Source: Sclerotiophoma versabilis
Taxonomy: Eukaryota; Ascomycota; Dothideomycetes; Pleosporales; Didymellaceae
Direction: 5' to 3'
DNA length: 64,000 bases
NCBI GenBank assembly: GCA_012274445.1
Contig: JAAROD010000033.1
Coordinates: forward strand, 1,054,001 to 1,118,000
Position numbers and translations under genes: made by a program. Below are positions 1 through 9,325 of the stretch, in pieces. The notes below the pieces were generated by a model that worked only from the letters and a program-made list of their open reading frames with translations, ran no database searches and had not been told where the DNA came from. Each line of letters starts with the position of its first letter. Position 1 is the stretch's first letter.

Positions 1-383
1 TCTACCTTTGGGAACTGTTGCTCGCAATATTCGTTTTGTGGTGCCACCGTAAGTGTCTCCGACAACCAATATACAGTCATTCCAGACTAACAATTTTACA
101 GACTGACCACTGCGGAACTGGCTGCCAGTCCGGCTTCGGTACATGCGGCTCTTCGTCTGCTTCCAAGGCTGCTACCCCCACCACCAAGGCTACTTCTACC
201 AAGGCTGCTGCTACGTCTGCCGCCGCCAAGAAGGTCTCTACCGATGCTACTTGCGCTGGCACCAGCGGATTCACCTGCCAGGGCTCTTCGTGGGGAAATT
301 GTTGCTCGCAATACGGATGGTGCGGTTCTGACTCTGGCCACTGCGGTACTGGTTGCCAGTCTGCCTTTGGTACCTGCGCTTAA
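1..383 (+). CDS. Chitin-binding (hevein-like, CBM18) protein, 3' part only
   Basis: The gene enters from the left edge, so its start and full domain set are unseen. The exons are 1-48 and 102-383, joined in phase 0 across a 53-nt intron (49-101) with GTAAGT donor, GACTAAC branch and ACAG acceptor. The visible product has two cysteine-rich hevein-type repeats of the pattern GNCCSQY..CG......CGTGCQS.FGTC, separated by an Ala/Thr/Ser/Lys-rich linker of about 40 residues. The last repeat (about 254-383) has all eight cysteines expected of a CBM18 domain, and the protein ends right after it. Such modules bind chitin in secreted lectins, chitin deacetylases and chitinases; which one this is cannot be told from the fragment. 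A secreted location is inferred from the disulfide-rich modules. Confidence 0.85.
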   Translation, partial: YLWELLLAIFVLWCHRKCLRQPIYSHSRLTILQTDHCGTGCQSGFGTCGSSSASKAATPTTKATSTKAAATSAAAKKVSTDATCAGTSGFTCQGSSWGNCCSQYGWCGSDSGHCGTGCQSAFGTCA

Positions 384-813
384 GCGAGCGTATCCGGGAG
401 TTGTTTTGGGTTGTAAAAAGTCGAAGTAGCGTCCAGCGTTGACGTACTTGTATAAAGCAAGCGAGATAGCATGATGAGTATATATAGCTCTTGGAATATC
501 TATACAGTTCTATCTATCAATCGTATTTCAGGTGACTTGACTTGAGGTGAGGGAAAAAACCACCATCTGCATAGACTGCTGCCGCCAGCCAAAGTAACTG
601 TAGAATGTCCGGTGGTATGTACTGACCGACATCCATGTCAAGCCTAACTAACTCTCTTACCGACACTATCTTTGCTATTATCCAGATTGCACCACCTATC
701 CTTAAGATGTTTGACACCAAGCTGATCTCAAATATCAATCTCAACCAGGCAAAAAAACATAAGGTAATCTTACACTTCAGAATGACCAAATTCTCCATTA
801 AAAAAAAAAGAGA
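384..813. other. Intergenic spacer
   Basis: AT-rich spacer between the chitin-binding gene and the tRNA. It should hold the 3' untranslated region of the former. The run of ten A at 800-809 is the Pol III terminator of the tRNA read on the minus strand. I see no gene. Confidence 0.6.
800..809 (-). terminator. Pol III terminator of tRNA-Thr(AGU)
   Basis: Ten A on the plus strand, so ten T on the tRNA strand, starting four bases beyond the discriminator base. A T-run of this kind is the normal RNA polymerase III stop signal. Confidence 0.8.
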
Positions 814-900
814 TGCCCTCTGCCAGAATCGAACTAGCGATCTTATCATTGCATACCGAGGTAATACTAGTGATACGCTTTACCACTAAGCCAAGAGGGC
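814..900 (-). tRNA. tRNA-Thr (anticodon AGU) with a 15-nt intron
   Basis: Read on the minus strand this folds as a full cloverleaf. The acceptor stem is GCCCTCT with AGAGGGC. The D arm is GCTT..AAGC and the anticodon stem TATCA with TGATA. The T arm is GCTAG-TTCGATT-CTGGC, with discriminator A. The anticodon loop reads CTAGTA, giving AGT (threonine), followed by a 15-nt insertion just 3' of position 37, where nuclear tRNA introns sit. The mature length is 72 nt. The genomic copy has no 3' CCA, as expected in a eukaryotic nucleus. A Pol III T-run follows. Confidence 0.93.
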
Positions 901-2386
901 TCATTGCTGAGCCAAGAGATTCCAACTATGCTGGATTGACTTGTGTTGTTTTGTCAAGATGTAAAATATATATTATAGACAAAAACTATTCAGTAGCGGG
1001 TCTTAGCATATCGCCGACTCATCCTCCAGCTTATTCCCGTGCTCAGTTCTGTGTTGAGTGGGCAGAGGTTTTGCCCGATGTTAGGCGAACGGGGATGGTC
1101 GAATCAGGTCTTCCTCCCTATGCAACACTAGCGGTTCGGCCCTCAACTGGTCCGCCAGCCTTCCGCTCTTCCAAACGTTCTGCAATACCAGACCTGTTGT
1201 CGTTATTCTTGATATGACTAGAATCCTTCATCGTCGCGATTGGACTCGAAGGCGGGAGCACTTGTTTGTAGATGCGCTTACAGTGATTGGCCTCTTTGGT
1301 GACGATGCGGCTCTGTCTTGTACTCCTTGCGCGACCCTGCATGTACGACTCGTCGATGCATGAGCACGTATTGAATAGACTTTGAACCACAGAATATATG
1401 CTGTCTGAACCGTGTCTCAGCTTTTTGGAAACTTTGTTCCGTCAGCCATCACCTGTTTGATCTACAACTCGTATATTGACCTTAATATGTTCAGACACTG
1501 GCGACGGCAGCTGAGAAACAGAGACTCCTGTGATGGCCGATCTCGAGCCGAAGTGCATATGGAAATTAGATTACCGCGCAGTATTCCAGGCTTAGGCGAA
1601 TGCACGATGGCTGAAAGGACACTCTGAGACCGGGCTCCTGATATGGTTATTGTGATCCAATCGAGGCGTCATGTGTGAGACCATGCCCAAAGCTCAAAGG
1701 CTGCTGTAAACGCCCCTGATGATTGCGATCGTATTTGCGAGCACGCACAATCTCGTACCAGCGATACAAAAAAGCATACCTCGAGTATCAGTGCGCAATT
1801 TAGAAGCAAGGCATGAATGCGCATGGACTCGGTTCCAGAATGAAATGTGGAGATGAAGTCTGGGGGAGACAGATTTCACATGAAAAGGCACGCTTAGCGC
1901 GAGTGCGCTAGCAGCCCGGAATCTGAGCCTCCTCTGCCCGCTGATCGTGCTCTCTCTTTCTTTCACCTTCCTAAAAAAAACAACCTGAACACCACACAAC
2001 AGCATAACAGCCAGGAAAAGATACCTGGCGCGCACTATCGACACTACACTATCCTCAGAACAACCATCTATGGGCTCTGCTTCTCCAGACGCGACCGTTC
2101 CTCTCTCGATTGCCCAGCTTACCCTGACTGGCCCCTCATTTCCATATATTGCTTCGACCAGCAAACTGAACACGACCGACGCTTCTTTCGCCGCGCTGAT
2201 CCGTCGCTGTCTAGGGGAGGAGGGTCCACCGTGAGAGGTGGACGGTAATTTTGGCCCAGCACCGAGTCGGCTGTGCGCAATACACCGAACGCTTCGGGTT
2301 TGCGCACGCTGACGCTGACTGTCTAAAGTCAACGCGCAGTTTATTCCACTAGAGCAAACGCTCTTTATTAACGAGCCACCGCACAC
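901..2386. other. Intergenic region upstream of the AGC kinase
   Basis: About 1.5 kb with only short, poorly composed open frames and no convincing exon chain. The part near the kinase (about 1,900-2,386) is rich in CT tracts and short A-runs and probably holds its promoter and 5' leader. A 402-codon minus-strand open frame covers part of it; I treat that as chance because it runs antisense into the kinase coding region. Confidence 0.5.
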
Positions 2387-4132
2387 ATGGCGATCTTCTC
2401 CTTCGATGATGACGATGCGCATGCCGCGAGGAAGGATGCGCAGCCGGGCGCAGAACCCATGATGAATGTGGACGATGTCTTCGCGGCAGACAAAGTGGAT
2501 ATGGATTTGCCAAATCTGCCCCTCCATGTGGGCACCCCACCTATCGCGATCGCGTCTCCACTGCCCAAGCGCGCAATGCAGCCCAATCTGGAAGCCAAGC
2601 AGCAAGGTCCGGAGAAATTGGATTTCAACGCGGTCATGAAGAAGGCACAGAAGAACAAGAAGAAGAAAAGGAAGGCTTTGGATGGCATTGCGCCAGCTGC
2701 CAACATTGCTCGTGGCTTCCACACTCCTGTCACGTCTGGTGGTGAAGAGTCGGACTTCTCTGCTGCTGCCACGCCGCGCCTTGGGCCCGCTGTCTCCGGT
2801 TTGCCCAGTGTTACCAGCAGCCCTGCACTCAGGCCGATCTCTTCTATGGGCGGTATTAGCAGTCTTAAGGCTCAGCTCGAGGCCCTTAACATTGGCACTC
2901 AAGCGGACTCGCCCTTGAAATGTCCACCTGCAAAGCAGGTTTCGTCCGGCATGTCAAGTAACACTAGTATGTCTGGACTTGATAGCACCAGTGACAGCGA
3001 CCGCACGGAGATGGAGAGTTATGAAGTCAACCTGGACGAAGACTTCAGCGCCGACACGCATTCGAAGACGTCTACCATGCTCGGCAACAACGTCATGCGC
3101 AAGATGAGCGCCGACGATTTCGAGCCTATCAAGTGTCTTGGAAAAGGCAGTTACGGCACTGTGCTACTCGTCCGACAGTTGAGCACTGGTCGCCTGTTTG
3201 CTCAGAAGACTTTCAAGAAAGCCTCTATTACCGTGCACAAGAAGTTGATCGAGCAGACCAAGACTGAGCGTAACATATTGGAGAGCGTAAACAGACACCC
3301 GTTCATCGTCAACTTCTATTACGCTTTCCAGGACCAAGAAAAGCTCTACCTCATCCTCGAATACGCGCAAGGTGGCGAGCTGTTCCACCATCTAGAGGCT
3401 GAACGTATGTTCTCTGAAGACGTAGCAGCCTTCTACATGGCTGAGATGGTACTTGCTCTTGACCACCTTCACCGTACGGTTGGTGTCATCTACCGCGATT
3501 TAAAGCCTGAGAATTGCCTTCTCGACCACGAAGGGCACCTCCTTCTCACCGATTTTGGCTTGAGCAAGGTAACGCTTGACGATGAGAGCTCTTGTCGATC
3601 GATCCTCGGTACTCCTGAATACATGGCTCCTGAAGTCATTGAAGGCAGGGAGTATGGCGCGGCGGTGGACTGGTGGTCTTTGGGTGCCCTTGGATTCGAT
3701 TTGCTTACAGGATCGCCTCCATTCACCGGCAATAACAACGCCAAAATCCAGGAGAAAATCCTTAAACAGAAGTTGGCTTTGCCATTTTACCTCAGTGCCG
3801 ACGCAAAGGACCTGCTTACTCGTCTCCTGCGCAAGGACCCAAAGAAGCGCCTCGGATACAACATGGCTAAGGACATGCAGACGATCAAGAACCACCGTTT
3901 CTTCCGGAAGATCAACTGGAAGCAACTCCAGGCACGCGAATTGGAGCCACCAATCCAGCCTCTGATTACTGATCCTGAGCTGGCTGAGAACTTCAATCAG
4001 GAATTCACGGACTTACCGCTCAGCCCAGTGTTGACAAGAAACTTCTTCAGTGAGGCGCAGAGCAACCCTTTCGGTGGCTTTAGCTTCGTGGCTAGCCAGA
4101 GTTTGCTCGATGCTGGCGAATGGGGATACTAG
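2387..4132 (+). CDS. AGC-family Ser/Thr kinase, S6K/Psk1-like
   Basis: Single-exon gene for 581 residues. The N-terminal ~240 residues are low-complexity (Lys-rich patch, Ser-rich, acidic). The kinase domain covers about 245-506. It has the glycine loop GKGSYG, the ATP lysine in AQK, the catalytic loop YRDLKPEN, the DFG and APE motifs, and an activation-loop site CRSILGTPEYMAPE. The AGC C-tail follows, with a turn-motif-like LPLSPV and a hydrophobic motif GGFSFV near residue 562. In S6 kinases these tail sites are phosphorylated under TORC1 and the loop by PDK1. By that pattern it resembles fission yeast Psk1, so a role in TORC1-linked growth control is inferred. The first ATG of the frame is used. 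Ypk/Sck kinases are alternatives, but they carry C2 or longer N-terminal domains that I do not see. Confidence 0.9.
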   Translation: MAIFSFDDDDAHAARKDAQPGAEPMMNVDDVFAADKVDMDLPNLPLHVGTPPIAIASPLPKRAMQPNLEAKQQGPEKLDFNAVMKKAQKNKKKKRKALDGIAPAANIARGFHTPVTSGGEESDFSAAATPRLGPAVSGLPSVTSSPALRPISSMGGISSLKAQLEALNIGTQADSPLKCPPAKQVSSGMSSNTSMSGLDSTSDSDRTEMESYEVNLDEDFSADTHSKTSTMLGNNVMRKMSADDFEPIKCLGKGSYGTVLLVRQLSTGRLFAQKTFKKASITVHKKLIEQTKTERNILESVNRHPFIVNFYYAFQDQEKLYLILEYAQGGELFHHLEAERMFSEDVAAFYMAEMVLALDHLHRTVGVIYRDLKPENCLLDHEGHLLLTDFGLSKVTLDDESSCRSILGTPEYMAPEVIEGREYGAAVDWWSLGALGFDLLTGSPPFTGNNNAKIQEKILKQKLALPFYLSADAKDLLTRLLRKDPKKRLGYNMAKDMQTIKNHRFFRKINWKQLQARELEPPIQPLITDPELAENFNQEFTDLPLSPVLTRNFFSEAQSNPFGGFSFVASQSLLDAGEWGY

Positions 4133-4438
4133 GCATACTAGTGTTGGAGCTCCAACTGGTTTCCTCGAAGGCGTGTGTTGTTTTTTGGATTCATGCATCC
4201 TTTCCTCGAACTGTGCAGGAAATTAATTTATGCAGTTTATCATAGACACATTCTCAATGTCCACATAACATTAAAAGATTGTTTTTTAAGCTTGTTGTGC
4301 GGCTAATGGTTGTGTAAGAATTCCAAATCGAAGATGGCCATCGTAGTGACCTTTGAACAAAAACAAAAGGAGAAGAAAGCTAGTTCCCAGTCGACGCAAC
4401 CCACAGGGGTGAAGGCCCTATTGATCAAGCAAAAAACG
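4133..4438. other. Spacer between kinase and tRNA
   Basis: Holds the kinase 3' untranslated region. Nothing else is seen apart from the terminator at 4431-4436. Confidence 0.5.
4431..4436 (-). terminator. Pol III terminator of tRNA-Thr(CGU)
   Basis: Six A on the plus strand, so six T on the tRNA strand, starting three bases past the discriminator base. Confidence 0.7.
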
Positions 4439-4522
4439 TGCCCATTCTCGGAATCGAACCGAGGATCTTCTCATTTCGCAGAATTATACGAGTGAGACGC
4501 TGTACCACTAAGCCAAACGGGC
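4439..4522 (-). tRNA. tRNA-Thr (anticodon CGU) with a 12-nt intron
   Basis: Minus-strand cloverleaf. The acceptor stem is GCCCGTT with AATGGGC (one G-T pair). The D arm is GCTT-AGTGGTA-CAGC and the anticodon stem TCTCA with TGAGA. The T arm is CTCGG-TTCGATT-CCGAG, with discriminator A. The anticodon loop starts CTCGTA, giving CGT (threonine), with a 12-nt intron after position 37. The mature length is 72 nt, as for the AGU gene at 814-900. The first 20 bases differ from that gene at only a few positions, so the two look like paralogues. Confidence 0.93.
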
Positions 4523-5736
4523 TTTTGTTCTACATTAGGGCGCATAAAATATAATATATACTAAATTGCTTTGTTGCTCCCATCCTGCAATGGAACTCCT
4601 CGCACCACCAGCTCTATCACCTTCTAACAATATGGCTCGTTAGGTTGGGCTGTCTCGGCTCGGCGCTTATACTCAACCCTTAGCCCTCTTGCTGTAATGC
4701 GCTCTAAGGTTTTGAAAGTGCAACCCCAACATCACTGCATGCATTGCTCCTTCCTCCTCTAGAAGGACTTGTCAGCCGCATAGTAATCCGCCTATCAAAA
4801 AATCCGTAGCTCTGGGTTGAATATAATTTTCCATGTGGACGCAGCACACGCACGCTTGCGTGGGGCGCGTTTGTCACAAGTAACCCTGCCGCCCCTATAT
4901 CCTGGATCGTTACAATAAAGGCCAGTATACAAGAAACTCGCATTTAGTTCATTGATTCCCTTAAGCGCGTGCTCTTCGGTACTTGTGAGTTGTGATAGGG
5001 GGAATTGAAACCGTTGCTCAACCATTGAATCTAAGATACTATAATCGTATGTGCTTGATCCAGAAAGATGGCAAAAGCAACGTAGAAACACGAAAAAGGT
5101 GCGTCGAAAATTTCAGAGACGTTCTTACTTCCATCTCCATTAAGCAATGACACGATATAGAAATCTCAGTGGTCAAGCCTATCGAAGAGGACGCTGTATC
5201 CGTTAGCTCCATCCTACCTAGGTACGCTCTTCAGCACGAACGTTGCGGTGACTTGCAGCCAGCAACAGATTATCTGAGAGCACACTTAACGCGTTAGGCG
5301 CACCAGGTCTGGAGAACTTTCAACATGCTGTATGTTTGGCAGGAAATACACGTCGTACGATCGCAACAAGTAAGATAGCTTTACCGAGTAGGATGACCAT
5401 CACAAAGTCACGTAATGGTAATTTGGTGCATAGCAATATAAGAGACTCTCATACACCATCGCATACAGACATGTCTTTTAAAGCTTCTTCTACTGGATAC
5501 AAGAGTAAGGATTTCAGTAAAATATGTTCAGCCTGTCATACTCTTGAAACAACCCGTACTCCTGGACAGTGGAAGAGAATTAGTGCGCGGTCACAGTGAA
5601 GGAGCAATATATCTGCTGCCAAGACAGACCTTGCCTTAATGTCACCGTGCGACCCAAAGTATTTCAACACCTCCGGCCCTGCCCTGGTCAGAACCAACTC
5701 TCCTGCACACGAGGTTCTAGTTGCTCGACTTTGCGC
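4523..5736. other. Intergenic region upstream of the Zn2Cys6 protein
   Basis: About 1.2 kb between the tRNA and the next gene. It may contain the promoter, leader or an unrecognised first exon of that gene, whose start is uncertain. An open frame at 5336-5599 lacks conserved features and I do not call it. Confidence 0.45.
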
Positions 5737-8700
5737 ATGATGGCGCATTCTACTGCTACTGCTGCGGCGCCACATGGTTTGCACATGGTTCAGAATATTG
5801 CAGGCAGAAGTCTAATTATTGCCCTCCCACTGCCACCTGGTATGTATGCGCCGCAACAGGCCTTACCGCCAGAGACCTTTACTGTCGCTGCCACTATGCC
5901 AACACACGATCGCGCGTTCTGGAGACGATTCAGCTACAGTCCAACGATACTCAAAATTAGCACAATCCTTCGTGGTCTTGGACTCCGACAGCTCAATAGC
6001 GGCCCCGGGAGGATCCTATTCCGACACGATATTGTCAATCAGCTTGCTGATGCCGTCGCTGAGGTTGTCAAGGGACTGCCTACGACTCTGGAAGGGCTAT
6101 TAGATGCTGCTGCTGATTACGAGTATGCATCACTTCACGAAGAAATTGCGCATCTTCTTGACCGTTTCGGCGATGATATCTGGGGCGTAGGGAAGGAGAG
6201 GACCTGGCTTCTCCGGGCCAGTGGGGGCCATGCAGAGTATCAAAAAGATCTAAGTTTCGAGGATGCTGCAGATCAAGTTATGTAAGTGCAACCCTGTGAT
6301 TTTGTCACATATGCAGTGACGAATCCTCAACTAATTTTGTGTAAAGCTTGATTTACTATCTACGCCTGTGGATTCTTGTCAAGGCATTCAACCGTTTACG
6401 TAACAAGGCCCAGCCTCGTATCAAGATGCCTTATCAGGCAAATACAGACGACCAGACAAGACGGGATGGTTCCAGGCAAGTCAGCAAATCGTCACTGCCG
6501 CCACAGGACAGCCAGGCTCGTACGTGCGGTGACGCATATGCAGCTGCCGCTCATCTCGCTACGCGTATTGCAGCAAAAAAACAGGCCAACCTTCCCGTCA
6601 CCAACAACTTGCAAGTACGCCGGACAGCACGAACACCGAAGCCTCGGAAAGACACTGAAGCTTTCGAATATAACTCTGGCACTTTTCTGGAAGAGCACTC
6701 ACAGACCGACCTTGACTCAGCTGACGAAATTTCAAGGCGCTACAAAGGCAAGGGAAGGGCATGGAAGAAGACTGAAATTGACAAAGACCCAGCGTTTGAC
6801 ATTGCTACAAGCACAGGTAAGTTCCGAACCAAAGGAAGGCTATCAGAAAGTAAGAATAAGGCCTTCCTATTCGGAGAGAGAGTCCAAAACAAAGGCTCTG
6901 ATAATGATGCTACCATGCGGATCAATCAAGAAGAGAGGCGGTCGGACCACCTGGAGAAGGAGACGTCAAGGGTGCCTACCCAAACTTCCGCGCCCACGCA
7001 GGGAATACAGCAGCCGAGAAAAAAACGACGCCCAAGAAGGAAGCATCTTTCCGAAGAGGTCATTCGCAACAGCTCAGATGAGTCTGAAGATGATATTATT
7101 CTTACGCTCAGCCCCACCCTGGATGAGCTTGAGTTGGCCGCTGATACCAAAATGAGCCAACTCGCTCCACGCTCTGAACTAAGGCGGCACGATGGCAAAT
7201 ATAACTCTGCTATTGGCTCTGGCTTGGACCTCCGACACCCTACACCCAGAACTGATCAACTGGAGAGGATCATATCAGTCCGACAGCCACCAGGTGCATG
7301 CAAGTCGTGTCGGCGACGGCGACAAAAATGTGATCGGGCGCGTCCAACTTGTGGGCGCTGTGCAGAGCTCCACTTCTCTTGCAAGTACCTTCAGATTTTA
7401 GATTTCACAACGCCACCAAGACCAGCTCCGACAACTAACGCTCGGAAGGGTAAAGCCGAGCTTCTTGACCAATACACTACGGGAGATGTGAACGGCGAGC
7501 ACGGCTCCCAAGATGGACCAGTGTTTGACATTACATTGTACAAGAGGGAGTTTCCTCTCGGCAAGTGCTGGGACAAGGAGAAATGGCGCTATCTCTATCT
7601 TTCAGATCAAGAACGCCGAATCGTGCTGGCAACGATGCGATGTCTCGGACTAAAGGTGACTCCTCGACACCCCATCCAGTTCAGGTTCGATATCGAGAAC
7701 TTCGTATCACTAGGCAAAGACATCAACAAGCTCGCAGGAAGGTTGTGCAACAAGTCCTCGACCACACAACTGATCCAGTATGCCGAAGATCCAAACTACC
7801 TGGATGAGGAGATTGATAGTTTGTTCGAGACACATTCATCGATATGGAGTCTTGATGCAGACCGTACGAAGCTTCTGACCCCAGGCGTTGACGAACATTA
7901 TCCCAAGGATCTTTTCTATGAAGAAAGTGAAGACCAGAAAACGTGAGTCTTTCAATCGCTAATCGAGGCTATACGTCGTTGACCTATGTTGCAGGCTATG
8001 GATCCATCTTCACCATTGGATATTCCTTGTAGCGCTCAAAAACTGCAAGCAAATGCACGGGCTGGGACCCAGTAACATGGAAAAAGTGCCCCAGCTACAA
8101 GAGACGGAGATCCCTGGAGATACGCCTGGCGCGTTCCAGCTGAATAGTGTCTACATGTCTGACGCGCCAGAGGAACCTCACCCAGCCTCTCAAGGCGGAT
8201 CGGAAGGCTCTGCATCCACAGTCGCGAATGGCACAATCACTAAGTCGGCTCTCGCTAACGGTATGTCTACAGACCCGAAGCTTGAGAAGTATGAGAACGA
8301 TCTGCTCGAAGCGCTTGGTCAATACTTTGCAAAGGAAAGGGAGCGAACAGGCGAGATTGGCAACGGCAGGGTAGCCCTCACAGCCCAACCAGACCCGGCC
8401 ACAAGGAATCCGTCTAGTCGTCGACGGAAGCGTAAAGACAGCGGCATCGTAGAGCCTGGGCAGCAAGACGTTCTGCGCCCTATGAAGCAACGTCGCACAG
8501 GTCAACACCGCGCCTCATCAAGAGGTCGTGACCTAAGCTCCCTTTTCATGAGCTACCTTGAGACCTATACCGATCCTGAGTTTGAAGAGCTTGTAGCGCT
8601 TAAGAGCCTGGCACACGAGATATCGGCCCTGGAAGACCATGCCAAAAGCTTCCACACGCAGCAGGGCATCGAGTTTGCAACTGTATTCTTCGTCGTCTCT

Positions 8701-9087
8701 TTCCCAGCTTGGCTCTTGTACCGTCGAAAGATTGTCCACGCTAAACGCAGGTATGCCGCCATGCAGTCCTCAGAACAAAATTCACATCGCCACCTTGTCG
8801 TGCTGGAGCGCTCGAGACTCGCAAGCCAGCTTCGCCAGGCACATGAGACGTTCACGAGCGCAGGTCATGCTGGGCTCAGGCCGGAACAAGTGATCTTTCA
8901 GGCAATGAAACTGCTGATGAATGAACATGAAAACTCACAGACGGCAGAGGATGTTCGAGACGCATTCCAGGGCATGGAAAATGAGCTGAAGATGCTAGGT
9001 GAGCAGCTGGTGAAGGACGGTGGAGCGAAGTTCGTCATGGGCGACTCCCCGTCAGTTGCCAGCTTGGAGGGTATGAGGCCCCACTAG
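5737..9087 (+). CDS. Large protein with a central Zn2Cys6 cluster
   Basis: Exons 5737-6281, 6347-7942 and 7995-9087 join in frame for about 1,077 residues. Both introns have GTAAGT/GTGAGT donors, and the first has a clear CTAA branch. The Zn2Cys6 motif CKSCRRRRQKC..C..C is at about residues 498-530, in the middle of the chain rather than at the N-terminus as in most fungal regulators. Before it lies a Lys/Arg-rich, probably disordered region with a possible nuclear signal RKKRRPRRK. After it is a conserved-looking block (about 560-710) with no domain I recognise. The start is uncertain: 5737 is the first ATG of the open frame, but an upstream exon is possible. A further intron at 8673-8750 (78 nt, in frame) is likely, because it would remove a hydrophobic stretch out of place in a nuclear protein. 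DNA binding is inferred from the zinc cluster only. Confidence 0.75.
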
Positions 9088-9325
9088 TGGCTTGGTCGAC
9101 ATGCACGGCGCCTGAATCCTGGACTGGCCGGAATGGTTGGGCTGTATGCATAAGCAAGGAGAGTGAGGTACACGGTGTTGAGTTTGTGATCAATGAAAGT
9201 CGTGTTCAAAATGCGGTGTTATCGTACTCTTAAAACTATTTCGACGCATGACTCGCTTTGCGTGATTTACCAACTATGTCTTGCAACCAGTGTCTCCAAC
9301 TCTCATATACCCGGCATAGCCACTA

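Noticed and set aside
1694..2902. 402-codon open frame on the minus strand over the kinase leader and N-terminus
   Set aside because: It runs antisense to well-supported kinase coding sequence, its composition is unlike a folded protein (Arg/Ser/His-rich), and no motif is visible.
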